The notes below the pieces were generated by a model that saw nothing but the letters and a program-made list of their open reading frames with translations, was not told where the DNA came from and ran no database searches. From the NCBI GenBank assembly GCA_963920705.1, contig OY987228.1, forward strand, positions 2,682,159 through 2,746,158: 64,000 bases of DNA. The letters run 5' to 3'. The position numbers and the translations under genes are program-made. This document shows, piece by piece, positions 34,020 to 44,046 of the stretch. This DNA comes from Odiellus spinosus. Taxonomy: Eukaryota; Arthropoda; Arachnida; Opiliones; Phalangiidae. Positions within the stretch are counted from its first letter, which is position 1. Each line of letters begins with the position of its first letter.

Positions 34020-34225
34020 TCTAAATAAATATTTACACCGTTAACTTCGTCTCGTCTTTATTTTTCACTTAGTATAGCTCGGATGCAATTTCTAATAGGT
34101 TATGGGCCCAGTATTGGCTCGGTAGGTTCTTAGTCGGTACTTCAGTCAGTGTGTTATTGTAAGGCCTTAGGCAACGAAAATTGAAAGCGCATGGCTTCAA
34201 ATGGAGATACGAAGTTCGTCATAAC
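34020..34225 (+). mobile_element. Copia-type retrotransposon 5' remnant
   Basis: GGTTATGGGCCCAG (34098-34111) matches the half-tRNA initiator-Met primer-binding site typical of copia elements. Upstream, to about 34020, is a probable LTR end with AAATAAATA. Downstream a Gag-like start (ATG at about 34194, MASNGDTKFVIT) is broken after 12 codons by a TIR element. The rest of the element is absent. Confidence 0.55.
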
Positions 34226-35300
34226 CATCGAGAAATCACCCCCAGAAGGAGTCGTAAGGCAAGCAAAATAATTTTAGACCGTTTTCGTCCCGCTTAACGA
34301 GCCGCGTGCCCTCCTGCGTGTGTCTCTGGAGTCCTAAATCTGGCACAATATGGCTGCGTCGAAGAGAGTCAAGGAAATTTATCAATAGAGGCCAAGCCCC
34401 AACCGCTGTTTATTAACAATTTCTCAAACTTTTAAAAAAACATTTTTTTGGATTAGGAAACCTACGGTAAGTTATTCCTTTCACTTCTCGCCATGAAAGT
34501 AAAAGTAAAATTCTGCCCAGTCCGAGGGGTCGGACAATTGAAGAAATCCCGTACAATTCTGACGAAATCCGAAACAAAATCCGAAATCCAGCAAGAAATC
34601 CGACATGGATTTTGGATTTTTTATAAATCCAAAGAATTTCTTCAAAATCACAAAATCCGCAAAAAATCGCGAAATCCGACAAGAAATCAAGAAATCCGAC
34701 AACAAATCAGAAAATCCATCAAGAAATCCAAAATCCGTGAGGAATTTAAAATCCCGAAATCCGACAAGAAATAACGAAATCCGGCAAGAAATCCAGAAAT
34801 CCGAACATAAAATCAAGAAATCCGAAATCCGGGAAGATTTTGAAATCCGAGACAAAAATCAAGAAATCCGGCAAGAAATCAAGAAATCCGGCAAGAAATC
34901 AAGAAATCCGGTGAAAAATCAAGAAATCCGGCAAAAAAATCAAGAAATCCGAAAATAAAATGAAGAAATCCAAAATCCGGGAAGATTTTGAAATCCGAGA
35001 CAAAATCCTGAAATCCGGCAAGAAATCACGTAATCCAACGCAAAATCCAAGATTTCAAAATCCCGTACAAATTTTGAGTAAATGTCCGACCTCTCGGCCC
35101 AGTCGTTCACGGGAGAGCTGAGAGACGCGACGTCATACGCCGATAAACGCCGCCCATACGTTAAGCCGCTACCTAGGGAAAAAACTCGGCGCGCTGCCGT
35201 CGAAAAACGCTCACGCCGCTGCCGGGTCTTGTATTCGCGGCGTCTAAGTCTAACCCGACGCAAGGTTCGTAAAAAACTGCGTACCCGACGTACATATGGT
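34226..35300 (-). mobile_element. TIR element of the 57-kb family, right end lost, with nested insertion
   Basis: Starts CATCGAGAAATCACCCCC and continues AGAAGGAGTCGTAAGGC. It is the inverse of 57789 back to about 57330, including the conserved stretch that gives the open frame with EKTRRAAVEKR near 35180-35215. Homology stops near 35300 at GTACATATG, so the second terminus is missing. It is interrupted by a separate element at 34523-35096. The 37205-37440 segment is a further, more diverged relative. Confidence 0.75.
34523..35096. mobile_element. hAT-like MITE filled with a 20-bp minisatellite
   Basis: The ends CGAGGGGTCGGACA and TGTCCGACCTCTCG are inverse. They are flanked by a perfect 8-bp duplication GCCCAGTC (34515-34522 and 35097-35104). 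The related copy at 57-kb has a single GCCCAGTC at the same place, which is the empty site. The interior is about 25 imperfect copies of a ~20-bp unit (AAGAAATCCGGCAAGAAATC). The 89-124 aa ORFs on both strands are repeat read-through. An 8-bp duplication suggests hAT, but no transposase is present. Confidence 0.85.
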
Positions 35301-36189
35301 AGCTGACATCGGGGGCAATTCTCTAACTTTTCTGGATTTTATCGTAAACGATAAGTGATAACTTTACCGGGCGGGACCTTATCGATCCTTCGCTAAATCC
35401 GTATTCTATAACTCGCGCGCTAGATTTACGATAAGGAATAGTACGATAACTTCAAAAACGGTAAAAAACCGTTCTTTCGATAAAAAAAAAATCATTTTCG
35501 TTAGGCTTAGCTCTAAAATGAAAACGTTTTACTAAGTTTTATTTCAATTTCATTCGGATTTATAGGATCCTTGGAATTGATTAAAATGAGAAAAAACAAT
35601 TAAAGAAATAGAAAAGAAAGCTAATTTTATTTAAAGCGATTCTAAACTAATTAATAATTATTGAACTTGCTAGTAAACTTAGAATGAATGTGCAACCACT
35701 TTAACTCTTATTTAGCCTAATCAACACCGACAATATTGAAGTATTTAATATAAAAATTGATTCTTCAGCTTTAACTTGAAATAAGGATGTATTTACAGAC
35801 TAGAAATGCGACGGAGAGAGTGCTTAGAAAGGAACACTAGAAATAGTTGCAATGCCATATGCAAGAGGTTGAAAAAGCAAGCGATAAAATTGATTTCATT
35901 AAAATTGTTTTTATTCAAACTGATTCGCATTAATGTTACACAAAGTACATTTTATTCACTGTTACAAGAATTATTAAACCGGCTGAGGTATAGATTTTAC
36001 AAATAACACGGAGAAAAAATTTAAATCAGGAAATATATTTCAAAAACAAGTTTACGGATAAATTCAACACACCTAGCTAGAAGTTCTAATTGCCCTTGTA
36101 AAATTATTAATGTTTGCTAGGGACACGGGTATTTTGTAACGAAACATGGCAATTCTTGATAAATGTCCAAGTTCTTCAAAATCAGTTGC
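35301..36189. other. AT-rich spacer, nothing recognised
   Basis: It has GATAA-rich inverse motifs near 35340-35450 and otherwise unique AT-rich sequence. The 66-aa ORF at 35806 has no recognisable feature. Confidence 0.4.
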
Positions 36190-36500
36190 AGTATGAGTAA
36201 TATTGGCAAAATTTACTTTACAAAAGTTATGAAAAATACTTTAGATCTATACACCGAGACTTCCGTAGTTTTACGGTATTCTTTGCTATTTAAATTTTAA
36301 GCGTAGAAACAGTTTGGTTGCGGGATCTCTTTCACATTCCTAGCAAATTTCCTGTCAATGATACAAGTAGAATTTCCTACGGTATCTGGTATCCACCTTT
36401 TTAATCGTGATAAAATTCAGCAGAAAATCAACGTACGCAAATCTGAAAAATGAATAGTGTGTTAGCTACAGAGAAATCAAAAAGGTTAAACGAAAAAAGG
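36190..36500 (+). repeat. Dispersed repeat, copy 2 (partner at 32145-32445)
   Basis: Shares GAGTAATATTGGCAAA, AAGCGTAGAAACAGTTTGGT and GATAAAATTCAGCAGAAAAT, in order, with copy 1. Confidence 0.75.
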
Positions 36501-37204
36501 TTGAGTAACGTACTGAGCTTTTAAATCATAAATATAATTTAAGGTAATGAAACTCAGGCAATCGTTTTACCGTTTACATATTAATAGAGAGAATATGAAA
36601 TATCAAATTGGTACAGTTTAACTGACACAAGGCTTACCTCAATTGGATCGAGGATCAGACTTCCTAGGACTCAGAGTAGGACTATATGCTCTGGCTTAAC
36701 GAACAGATTATTTAATTAGATACTCGGGAGAGTTTCAAATCTCTATCATAATCTCGTAAAACCAGAAGTTAATAATTATATCAAGAAGTGTACTACTTCA
36801 TTTAAATTTCAACTTTCACCCATGTATTCCATGTAATTTCTTGAGCAGACGAAAGCAATTTTTGCATTGACCAATGATAGAGAGGAAATGTTGAAAATAG
36901 TTCTTTAAGATCACGTGGGGCGCCCGTCATAGTCGCGCGTCACAGTCTCACAGATGCAATAGTAAACAAGTAAAATGGCGCCCGCGCGTCGCCCGAGACT
37001 AAAGGTTTTACGATTACTGGATATAAACAATTATATTTTTGTAATACTACATAAATAATCGAATGTTAGTCGCGAATTGCATTATATCCTTTCTCAGTTT
37101 CACATTATAAGTTTTAAATTCAATTTAGTATCACGAATTTGTTAATCCAGTCTTTAAGCTCGATTTGGTCTAAGCCTTGGTTAGTTCAGTTGGTGGAAAC
37201 TTGG

Positions 37205-37440
37205 AAAGTAAACTATCGCTCTAGACTCCGACGCCGCCCATATTACGCCCCGGCTCCCGGCCCGGCGCTTCGTTGAACAATATTATTGGCGCGGCCGCCG
37301 GTATGGAAAAAACTCGGCGAGGAGCAGCCGCCGGTATGGAAAAAACTCGACGAGCCGCACCCGAAACACGGTCATGTCGCTGCCAGGTTATTTTTCATGG
37401 CGTCGAAGTCTATATCGCTCGCAAGTTATCCATTAACGGT
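37205..37440 (+). repeat. Diverged fragment of the 57-kb TIR family
   Basis: The open frame at 37273 contains GMEKTRRGAAAGMEKTRRAA, paralleling EKTRRAAVEKRSRRCRV at 35180. The GGAAAAAACTCGGCG block is duplicated in tandem here. GC-rich. Real coding is doubtful. Confidence 0.5.
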
Positions 37441-37610
37441 TACTTCTTAAATAAACCGAGCTCAATTTAAAATGCGCCTCACCTTCTGTCTCTGCCAAAA
37501 CAACAATATACAGTGTGATCTTTATTTAAAATCTTCAGTAACAAAACAAATTCAGCGTGACAACTGTGTTTAATGCATCGACTCAAACAAATACGGTAAT
37601 TATAAAAAAT

Positions 37611-37840
37611 ACAAGATGGTCAAGCCCATAGGAATAGCTAGACCCATGACATTGTAAAAGAGGCTGAAAAGAATGATGCTATAGTAGGGGCTTGTTATGC
37701 ATGCATAAACCTCTTTGAACAATTTGAATGGCGTTTCGAGATTCCCTTAAACACGAAGTTGCGTAAAGTTTTTCAAATCATGTTTTTCAAATCATGTTTT
37801 TCAACTTGGCTACCTGTGAACGCGTCTTCATATCTAATCT
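37611..37840 (+). repeat. ~200-bp repeat, short-array allele (partner 44404-44760)
   Basis: Near-identical to 44404-44570 (CAAGATGGTCAAGCCCATAG ... GTTGCGTAAAGTTTTTCAAA) and to CAACTTGGCTACCTGTGAAC after it. Here only about 2 copies of the 14-bp TTTTTCAAATCATG unit lie between. Confidence 0.85.
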
Positions 37841-38240
37841 TTATTAATTTATCTTGGATACCCGTGTGAACGCGTTTATATCTAGTCCTTTTTATTTATC
37901 TTGGATACCCGTGTGAAAGCGACTTTATATCTAATCGTTATTAATTTATCTTGGATACCCGTGTGTACGCGGCTTTATATCTTATATTTATTCATTTTTA
38001 ATTTAGATACCCGTGCGAACGGGCATTTATATATTATCTTTGTCATTTTAACTTGGATACTCGTGCGAACGAGCCTTTATATCTATTCTATATTAAGTCA
38101 TTTTATCTTGGATACCCTGTGAACACGCCTTTATATCTAATCTTTATTAATTTTTAACTTGGACACTCGTGAAAACTCACCTTAATATCTAAAATTTATT
38201 AAATAATTTTATCTTGAACACCCGTGAAAACACGCCTTTA
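37841..38240 (+). repeat. ~50-bp minisatellite (about 8 units)
   Basis: Units of CTTGGATACCCGTGTGAACG plus CTTTATATCTAATCTTTATT. The core resembles CACGGGCATCCAAGATA near 7665-7680 in the hairpin element, so it is probably an expanded end of a hairpin-element copy. Confidence 0.8.
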
Positions 38241-38671
38241 TCTAATCAACCTATAAGAAAATATTGAATATCTTCGAAAATATCCTTTATATTAAATTTA
38301 AGTTTCAGCAACATTGGTTTTTAGATTAAGTTAAATCATTTAATCAGTTTTAATTTTAATTTAATGGAATATTACGCTTCAATTCAGTATAACCTCAGAA
38401 GGCTAAAATAGCCTCGAATCCAAAAGATACTATTTAAGGCGTTCGTTTATCATTATAAACTAAGAAGCGAGTAACGGTTGCTGCTCTTCAATGAGCTGTA
38501 GTGGATATACGTTTATAGCAAGGTATAAGCTAATAACTGTATATTCGAATTTTATTGGAGAATTAAGCGAACTAAAAGTTCAGTCGGAGAGGTAAGAAGA
38601 CGAAAGTTTTTCCTATTCGATGACGTAACAGACAGAACCTCTCCGTGAACTAAAAGTTCACTCGGAGAGGT
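38241..38671 (-). mobile_element. Third hairpin-element fragment
   Basis: Minus-oriented. It shares ATTACGCTTCAATTCA-type sequence with 6870-6900 (inverse) and ends in the palindrome at 38637-38671 (ACCTCTCC...GGAGAGGT). A partial second hairpin end lies just upstream (about 38583-38595). More diverged than copies 1 and 2. Confidence 0.6.
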
Positions 38672-39223
38672 AAGAGGATGAAAGATTTTTCTATTCGATG
38701 ACGTATTTCGTCTTCTTGTACAACGCGAACGCCAACGCGAACGCCGCAGTGAATACAGTACCTAGACCCTTCTAGGGTTGGGTCTAGCTAAAAATTGACA
38801 CTAATGATTCATCTACGGATTTTATTTTTGTAAAAATAATCTACGTAATTAATTAAATTTATCGAAACTATTAAGCCTATGCCTAGTTTTGATTTGACAT
38901 CCTCCATAATACCATTCATTATTATTATTATTAACTAAATATCTTGACCAAAATAACCAGCGACATAAGAAACATAACATACCTTTCAACACCTTGGTCT
39001 AGGGGCTACCAACAATATACAGGAGCTGACAAATCATCTGCCTTCAGAACCTGGGGAACTCGGTTTTAGAGGAACTTTATTTTTTGGCTCCGCGTCACAG
39101 TCTCTTTATGTACCTTGTAAAGCGGTCAGCCAAGTCACGTTGGGCCTTATAGGCGCGTTACCGAAGTCTTTATATCCGCGCGAAGGGGGAGAGCAACGTA
39201 AATTACATGGCGCACGAAAATAC
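38672..39223. other. Interior of the 39-bp-TIR element, no gene
   Basis: AT-rich, then GC-richer near the right TIR. A CAACGCGAACG direct repeat is at 38722-38740. No domain was found. Confidence 0.4.
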
Positions 39224-39561
39224 GAAGTAGTACACTTCTTGATATAATTATTAACTTCTGGTAAAATATTCGCCGATTTTATTTATTTCGAGCCTTCGGC
39301 GCAAATTCGTTCGTTCGCTTGGCTGCCATTTTAGCGGAAGTGTAACGAAGGTCGCTACCTAGCGTTTTTTATTTGAAATAAGATGGAAGCTGCAAAATTA
39401 TTAAGTTAAAATTTATAAATTGTAATCTAATTGGTTTTTGTATGTGTATTTAATTTGTAATCTGATAATTGTATTCTTGTTTTTTGTTTTGTCAACTTCA
39501 TTATCCCCTTGAAAAATTTTATGTTTGTAAATTGAGAAACTTTTGAAAAAATATTTAACCC

Positions 39562-39741
39562 TGTAGTTCTAACGGATAGGTAAAATGATAAGACAGGAAT
39601 CAACGTAATAACTGAACTTTTATTTTAAGGTCGCTTGTTTATATACTTCTGTATATTGGCAATAAAAAACTAAAAACATGAAATATTATTTTTGTATATA
39701 AAAAACATTAATCCTAAAATCTACTTTTTTATCTCTCCACA
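39562..39741 (-). repeat. 3' LTR of the young gypsy element
   Basis: On the minus strand it starts TGTGGAGAGAT and ends AGAACTACA, with AGTATATAAAC (TATA) and AAAATAAAAG (polyadenylation) inside. It differs at one position from 43863-44042. Confidence 0.95.
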
Positions 39742-39758
39742 TTATTCCCCCTCCAGTG

Positions 39759-42700
39759 TTAACGATGTAAGGGTAGAGGTTTGAAAGTTCGCCCCGAACG
39801 GGTGACGTGAGAATATGAAGGTGGTATGTCCGCAAACGAAACTGTCTTTGGAACCTTGGGTACTGGAGGTGGTGCGATTACTGCTCGTGGCGTTTGAGTC
39901 GCAAGCTGATCATGATGTGCGAGGAAAGCTGGTTTTAAACGATCGATGGTCACGGTGTCGGTTCTGTTCTTGACACGCAACTTGAAATATTTTTCGCAAC
40001 GGTCAAGTACTTGGTAAGGACCGTCGTACTTCGGTTGTAGAGGTTTCCGTACGGTATCATTTCTTATCCATACGTGCGAGCATGTCGAAAGTTCTTTATG
40101 GATAAAAGTGTTTTGCGTAGCATGATTTGATGCAGGTTTTGGTCGAATATATTCCATAACTGTGCGTAATGAACCAAGAAAGTCATCAGGGTTTTGCCTT
40201 GGTAGGGTTGGGCGGAAGAAATCTCCAGGTAACTTTAGCGTTTGTCCATAAACCATTTCCGCGGCGGATGATTTGATATCTTCCTTGAGAGCTGTGCGGA
40301 GACCCAAGAGAACAGAAGATAATGACTTTGTCCATTGAGCGTTTCCATGTGCTGCGAGAGCGGCTTTAAGTGGACGGTGAAAACGTTCGATCATCCCATT
40401 AGCCTGGGGATGAAAAGCCGTGACTTGTTGGTGTCGCGCCCCCAAGTGATTAGCGAGATCCTTAAAGAGACAGGAAGTAAACTGTCGTCCACGGTCAGAA
40501 TAGATGGTGTCAGGACATCCAAAGCGTGAAATCCAACCGTCATAGAACGCCCGACAGATCGTCTCAGCAGTGATATTATGGATTGGAAATGCTTCCGGCC
40601 AGCGAGTGAAACGATCGATACAGGTAAGTAAGTAAGAGTATCCTTCTGACGGAGGTAGAGGTCCAACCAGGTCGACGTGTACATCTGAGAACCGATGAAC
40701 AGGTTTGAGAAAAGAACCATGCGGGCTGATAGTGTGTCTTGTAACCTTGTTTCGCTGACAAGGTACGCATTCTCGGGTCCACTTTGATATGTCAGCGTTC
40801 ATTGACGGCCACACAAATCGTTGCGTGATGAGTTTTCTGGTTGGCTTAACGCCGGGATGGGATAAGCCGTGAACGTTGTTGAAAACCTGTTTACGAAGAG
40901 GTGCTGGTATGTAAGGTCTGGCTTGTACCGTTCCGAAGTCACAGAAAATACTCTCGTTTGTATCTGGAAGCTTGAGTGCTTTAAGTTGTAAAGACGTCTC
41001 CGATTGTAGTAAACTTTGCAATTCTTTGTCGGTTTTCTGTAATTCTGAGAGCTTTTGGAAATCCAACGTTCCGACATCCACAGGGTTAATCTCAATACGG
41101 GATAGAGCGTCCGCAACTGTATTATCAATGCCTTTGATGTGTCGAATATCCGTGGTAAATTGACCGATATAATCCAGATGTCTAGCCTGTCGAGGACTAG
41201 CCTTGTCGAGCTTCTGATCGAAAGCGAAGGTCAGCGGCTTGTGATCCGTATACAAAGTAAATTGTCGACCCTCGAGCATGTGTTTGAAATGTTTTATCGC
41301 TGAGTATGCGCCGAGGAGCTCTCGGTCGTAAGCACTGTACTTCTGTTGCGTCGTAGATAACTTTCGAGAGAAGAATGAGAGTGGTTCAGAGATGCTTCCG
41401 TGCTCGTGCTCCAGTGTCGCGCCAATGGCAAAATCAGACGCGTCCACTTTAAGAACGAGCGGAGCGTCGTGTCTGGGATGGGCAAGCATAGTTGCGTCCT
41501 GTAAAGCTTTTTTGCAATCCTCGAATGATTTCTCGGCTAATGATGTCCATTGTATTTTCGTCTTGTCGTTCTTCTTGGCTCCTTTGAGATATTCATTCAA
41601 GGGAGCCTGGAGTATTGCGGCGTTCTTTATGAATCGATGGTAAAAATTGCCCATGCACAGAAATCTTCTTAGTTCGGCAATAGTTCCGGGTTTCGGGTAA
41701 TCGACGATGGCTTTAATTTTGCCTGGAAGTGGTGAGATTCCTTGCGAATTTACCATGTATCCCAGGAAATCGAACTCTTCTACTCCAAGTTGCGATTTTG
41801 ACGGGTTAATTATAATGCCATACTCCTTGAACCGCTCGAACAGCATCCGAAGGTGTGCTTTGTGCGTCTCTCGGTCAGGTGAAGCTACAGCGACGTCATC
41901 GACATATACGAATACGAAGTCCAGGCCTCGACAAACTTGGTCCATAAATCGCTGGAACGTTTGTGCAGAATTACACAACCCAAATGGCATACGCTGAAAC
42001 TCCCATAGTCCAAATGGTGTGATGACGGCAGTTTTGTGAATGTCATCTGGATGGACAGGTATCTGATAAAAAGCTTTGACCAAATCGAACTTCGAGAAAA
42101 CTTTACATCCAGCAAAGTTAGCGGTAAAATTGTTCAGGATTGCCAAAGGATATCGGTCTGGTCGTGTTTGCCGGTTCAACGCACGATAATCACCACAAGG
42201 TCGCCATTCTCCTTTCTTTTTAGGTTGCATGTGAAGTGGACTTGCAAAGTTACTTTTAGATGGACGGCATATGCCTTGCTCGGCCATTAATTCGAATTCT
42301 CTCTTGGCTACGGCGAGTCGCTTGGGATCGAGATTGCGTACACGTTCTACGACTGGTGGTCCAGTAGTCTCGATATGGTGAAATACATTGTGCTTCGGCT
42401 CTAGTAATGGTCCAGATGGTCGAGTTATTTCGGGATATTCCGCAAGCAATTTGTGGAATTCCGATGTTCCGAGGATTGTGGTGATGTTTATTGCGGGATG
42501 TTGTATGACCTTGCAATAGGCTGATATCTGAGTTTTACTATCCACTAGCTTTCTCGTCTTTAGATCTGGCAGGAGATGAAAGGTTGATATGAAGTCCGCT
42601 CCGATAATAGGTTTCCCCACGTCAGCGATAACGAATCTCCATTTAAAAGCTCTTCTAAGTCCCAAGTCGAGTTGAAGAGTCTTTGTTCCGTAGGTTTTGA

Positions 42701-42878
42701 TTGGTGTACCATTGGCGGCGAATAATTTGAATTGACATTTGGAGATTCGTTGTTCTTGTTTGGTTGGTGGTATAACTGAGATATCAGCGCCGGTGTCGAT
42801 CAGGTAGTTGCGTTGTGAAGTTTTATCGTATATAAAAAGGCGACGTGAATGATTGCCAGTATTGTCGGTGGTCGCCAT
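39759..42878 (-). CDS. pol: Gypsy Pol polyprotein (1039 aa): protease, RT, RNase H, integrase
   Basis: One uninterrupted frame. Protease: DTGADISVIPP at residue 28. RT (roughly 200-380): EWRPCGDYRALN, FSKFDLVKAFYQIPVH, RMPFGLCNSAQTFQ and the catalytic FVYVDDVAVASP. RNase H (roughly 470-600): LKVDASDFAIGA, DRELLGAYSAIKHF, LYTDHKPLTFAF and ADALSRIE. Integrase: an HHCC zinc domain ending CVPCQRNK, then Asp in VHVDLVGPL, Asp in IYSDRGRQF and Glu in NGMIERFHRPL. The C-terminus has a basic TRSGRTFKPLPL tail. The annotated ATG is probably not the natural start: the frame is open back to 42909, and translation likely enters by -1 frameshift from gag. Typical length and order for arthropod Ty3/gypsy elements. 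Confidence 0.96.
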   Translation of the reverse strand: MATTDNTGNHSRRLFIYDKTSQRNYLIDTGADISVIPPTKQEQRISKCQFKLFAANGTPIKTYGTKTLQLDLGLRRAFKWRFVIADVGKPIIGADFISTFHLLPDLKTRKLVDSKTQISAYCKVIQHPAINITTILGTSEFHKLLAEYPEITRPSGPLLEPKHNVFHHIETTGPPVVERVRNLDPKRLAVAKREFELMAEQGICRPSKSNFASPLHMQPKKKGEWRPCGDYRALNRQTRPDRYPLAILNNFTANFAGCKVFSKFDLVKAFYQIPVHPDDIHKTAVITPFGLWEFQRMPFGLCNSAQTFQRFMDQVCRGLDFVFVYVDDVAVASPDRETHKAHLRMLFERFKEYGIIINPSKSQLGVEEFDFLGYMVNSQGISPLPGKIKAIVDYPKPGTIAELRRFLCMGNFYHRFIKNAAILQAPLNEYLKGAKKNDKTKIQWTSLAEKSFEDCKKALQDATMLAHPRHDAPLVLKVDASDFAIGATLEHEHGSISEPLSFFSRKLSTTQQKYSAYDRELLGAYSAIKHFKHMLEGRQFTLYTDHKPLTFAFDQKLDKASPRQARHLDYIGQFTTDIRHIKGIDNTVADALSRIEINPVDVGTLDFQKLSELQKTDKELQSLLQSETSLQLKALKLPDTNESIFCDFGTVQARPYIPAPLRKQVFNNVHGLSHPGVKPTRKLITQRFVWPSMNADISKWTRECVPCQRNKVTRHTISPHGSFLKPVHRFSDVHVDLVGPLPPSEGYSYLLTCIDRFTRWPEAFPIHNITAETICRAFYDGWISRFGCPDTIYSDRGRQFTSCLFKDLANHLGARHQQVTAFHPQANGMIERFHRPLKAALAAHGNAQWTKSLSSVLLGLRTALKEDIKSSAAEMVYGQTLKLPGDFFRPTLPRQNPDDFLGSLRTVMEYIRPKPASNHATQNTFIHKELSTCSHVWIRNDTVRKPLQPKYDGPYQVLDRCEKYFKLRVKNRTDTVTIDRLKPAFLAHHDQLATQTPRAVIAPPPVPKVPKTVSFADIPPSYSHVTRSGRTFKPLPLHR

Positions 42879-42889
42879 CTCCGATCGGC

Positions 42890-43807
42890 CTACTGGTTTC
42901 CCGGATCCGTTCTCTTATGAGGGAGCTGGCCCCGTGTCCAAGTGCAAGGATCCTGGCATTTCTTCGCCTTTTCGCCGAAACGGAAGTGGTAGAAACAAAA
43001 TTTTCCTCTCGGGTTGAAAGTGCGACCTCGAGACTGCGAACGGCTCGGTCCTCTCTCACGGAAATCTTCATTACGTTGTCGTGGACGACCTCTAGTGAAT
43101 GCCTCGAATTTGCTGTTGAGCTCTTCTATTTGCTGAACTAGGTGTCGTACAGATGACGTGTCTTCGGCCTCTCCTGGGCTCTTAGAAATGACAGTGGAAA
43201 TTGTAATTGGGCGGATGGTCTCTACAATCTTGTCCGCTTGGGCAGCGATTTTATCCAGATTACTTTCATTGCTCATTACCAATATGCCCCGAACTTGTTC
43301 AGGAAGTTGGTCCATAAATAAGGATTTTAAAATGGCGTCGGTGGCTTGTGAACCTGCTTGTAGGCGCATAGTTTGTAGAAAGAGAGAAGGTTTCTGGTCG
43401 CCGATCTGCATACCGCTGAGTAGTTTTCGTAAGCGTTTCTCGTCTGTGTCGCAGAACGAAGAGATTATCCGTGTTTTTAAAGCTGTGAAGGGGTTTTCTG
43501 GAGGGATCTTGATAATGTCCGCAACGTAAGGAACGATGGTTTGGTCCAAAGATTGTAGTACGTAATCGAATTTTGTCTGTTCCGAGACGATACGGTGTAG
43601 TCGAAACTGCGATTCTATAGTGGAGAACCAGAGGTCCGGATTATCTTTCCAAAATAGTGGAAGCTTTATTGTTAGGCGAGAAATTTCTTGTCTTCCCGAT
43701 CGTTCGTCAGTACTTTCATCAGTATGCGACATTGCTTGATTTAGCCTCTCGGTCAAATGCTTGATCTGATCGCTCAAAGCAGTTACGTTGTCCTCGTTGT
43801 CCGACAT
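42890..43807 (-). CDS. gag: Gypsy Gag (305 aa)
   Basis: Starts MSDNEDNVTALSDQIKHLTE, with an acidic/coiled N-terminus. The capsid region contains LPLFWKDNPDLWFSTIESQF and LRKLLSGMQIGDQKPS. Near the C-terminus the nucleocapsid has an atypical zinc-knuckle-like segment (CFYHFRFGEKAKKCQDPC) preceded by an Arg/Ser-rich stretch, as is usual for this gypsy clade. It overlaps the pol frame by about 20 bp at its 3' end, in the -1 phase, and ends TAG at 42890-42892. No lesions. Confidence 0.93.
   Translation of the reverse strand: MSDNEDNVTALSDQIKHLTERLNQAMSHTDESTDERSGRQEISRLTIKLPLFWKDNPDLWFSTIESQFRLHRIVSEQTKFDYVLQSLDQTIVPYVADIIKIPPENPFTALKTRIISSFCDTDEKRLRKLLSGMQIGDQKPSLFLQTMRLQAGSQATDAILKSLFMDQLPEQVRGILVMSNESNLDKIAAQADKIVETIRPITISTVISKSPGEAEDTSSVRHLVQQIEELNSKFEAFTRGRPRQRNEDFRERGPSRSQSRGRTFNPRGKFCFYHFRFGEKAKKCQDPCTWTRGQLPHKRTDPGNQ
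42896..42902 (-). promoter_or_regulatory. Candidate -1 ribosomal frameshift site (GGGAAAC)
   Basis: On the minus strand the heptamer GGGAAAC sits in the canonical X XXY YYZ phase of gag, two codons before its stop. A slip of -1 there leads directly into the pol frame, whose upstream limit is a stop about 12 nt before the site. No downstream pseudoknot was assessed. Confidence 0.75.
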
Positions 43808-43862
43808 GTCGTGCTTCGTAGCCCTATCGACTTAAAACTAACTTGAATTTCGGGTCACCAAT

Positions 43863-44042
43863 TGTAGTTCTAACGGATAGGTAAAATGATAAGACAGGAA
43901 TCAACGTAATAACTGAACTTTTATTTTAAGGTCGCTTGTTTATATACTTCTGTATATTGGCAATAAAAAACTAAAAACATGAAATATTATTTTTGTATAT
44001 AAAAAACATTAATCTTAAAATCTACTTTTTTATCTCTCCACA
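43863..44042 (-). repeat. 5' LTR of the young gypsy element
   Basis: Same 180 bp as 39562-39741 with one substitution. It is followed (plus strand, right) by the target duplication ACCC. Confidence 0.95.
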
Positions 44043-44046
44043 ACCC

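Larger units (their letters stand above)
36761..39262. mobile_element. 2.5-kb element with perfect 39-bp terminal inverted repeats
   Basis: 36761-36799 (starting ACCAGAAGTTAATAATTAT) is the exact inverse of 39224-39262 over all 39 positions. Flanks are CGTAAA and AAAATA, so any target duplication is only A-rich. The interior is a mosaic: a diverged relative of the 57-kb TIR element (37205-37440), a 200-bp repeat (37611-37840), a ~50-bp minisatellite and a hairpin-element fragment. No transposase was seen, so it is non-autonomous or a composite. Confidence 0.7.
39562..44042 (-). mobile_element. Ty3/gypsy retrotransposon, young and structurally intact
   Basis: 180-bp LTRs at 39562-39741 and 43863-44042 differ at one position (C/T near 39713 versus 44014). 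They are flanked by the 4-bp duplication ACCC (39558-39561, 44043-44046). On the minus strand the primer-binding site TGGTGACCCGAAATTC (43845-43860) follows the 5' LTR after 2 nt, and a purine tract (GGAGGGGGAATAA) precedes the 3' LTR. Gag and Pol are both open. Every expected catalytic motif is present. This is the element in the window most likely to have moved recently. Confidence 0.96.

Noticed and set aside
33609..34044. Overlapping ORFs of 85-125 aa on both strands (Tyr-Ile and Met-Tyr-Val-Cys repeats)
   Set aside because: They are translations of the TA/ATAC microsatellite in every open frame.
34413..34958. ORFs of 89-124 aa with Ser-Asp-Phe or Lys-Ser-Arg-Asn repeats
   Set aside because: Read-through of the 20-bp minisatellite inside a MITE; open on both strands as expected for a repeat without stops.
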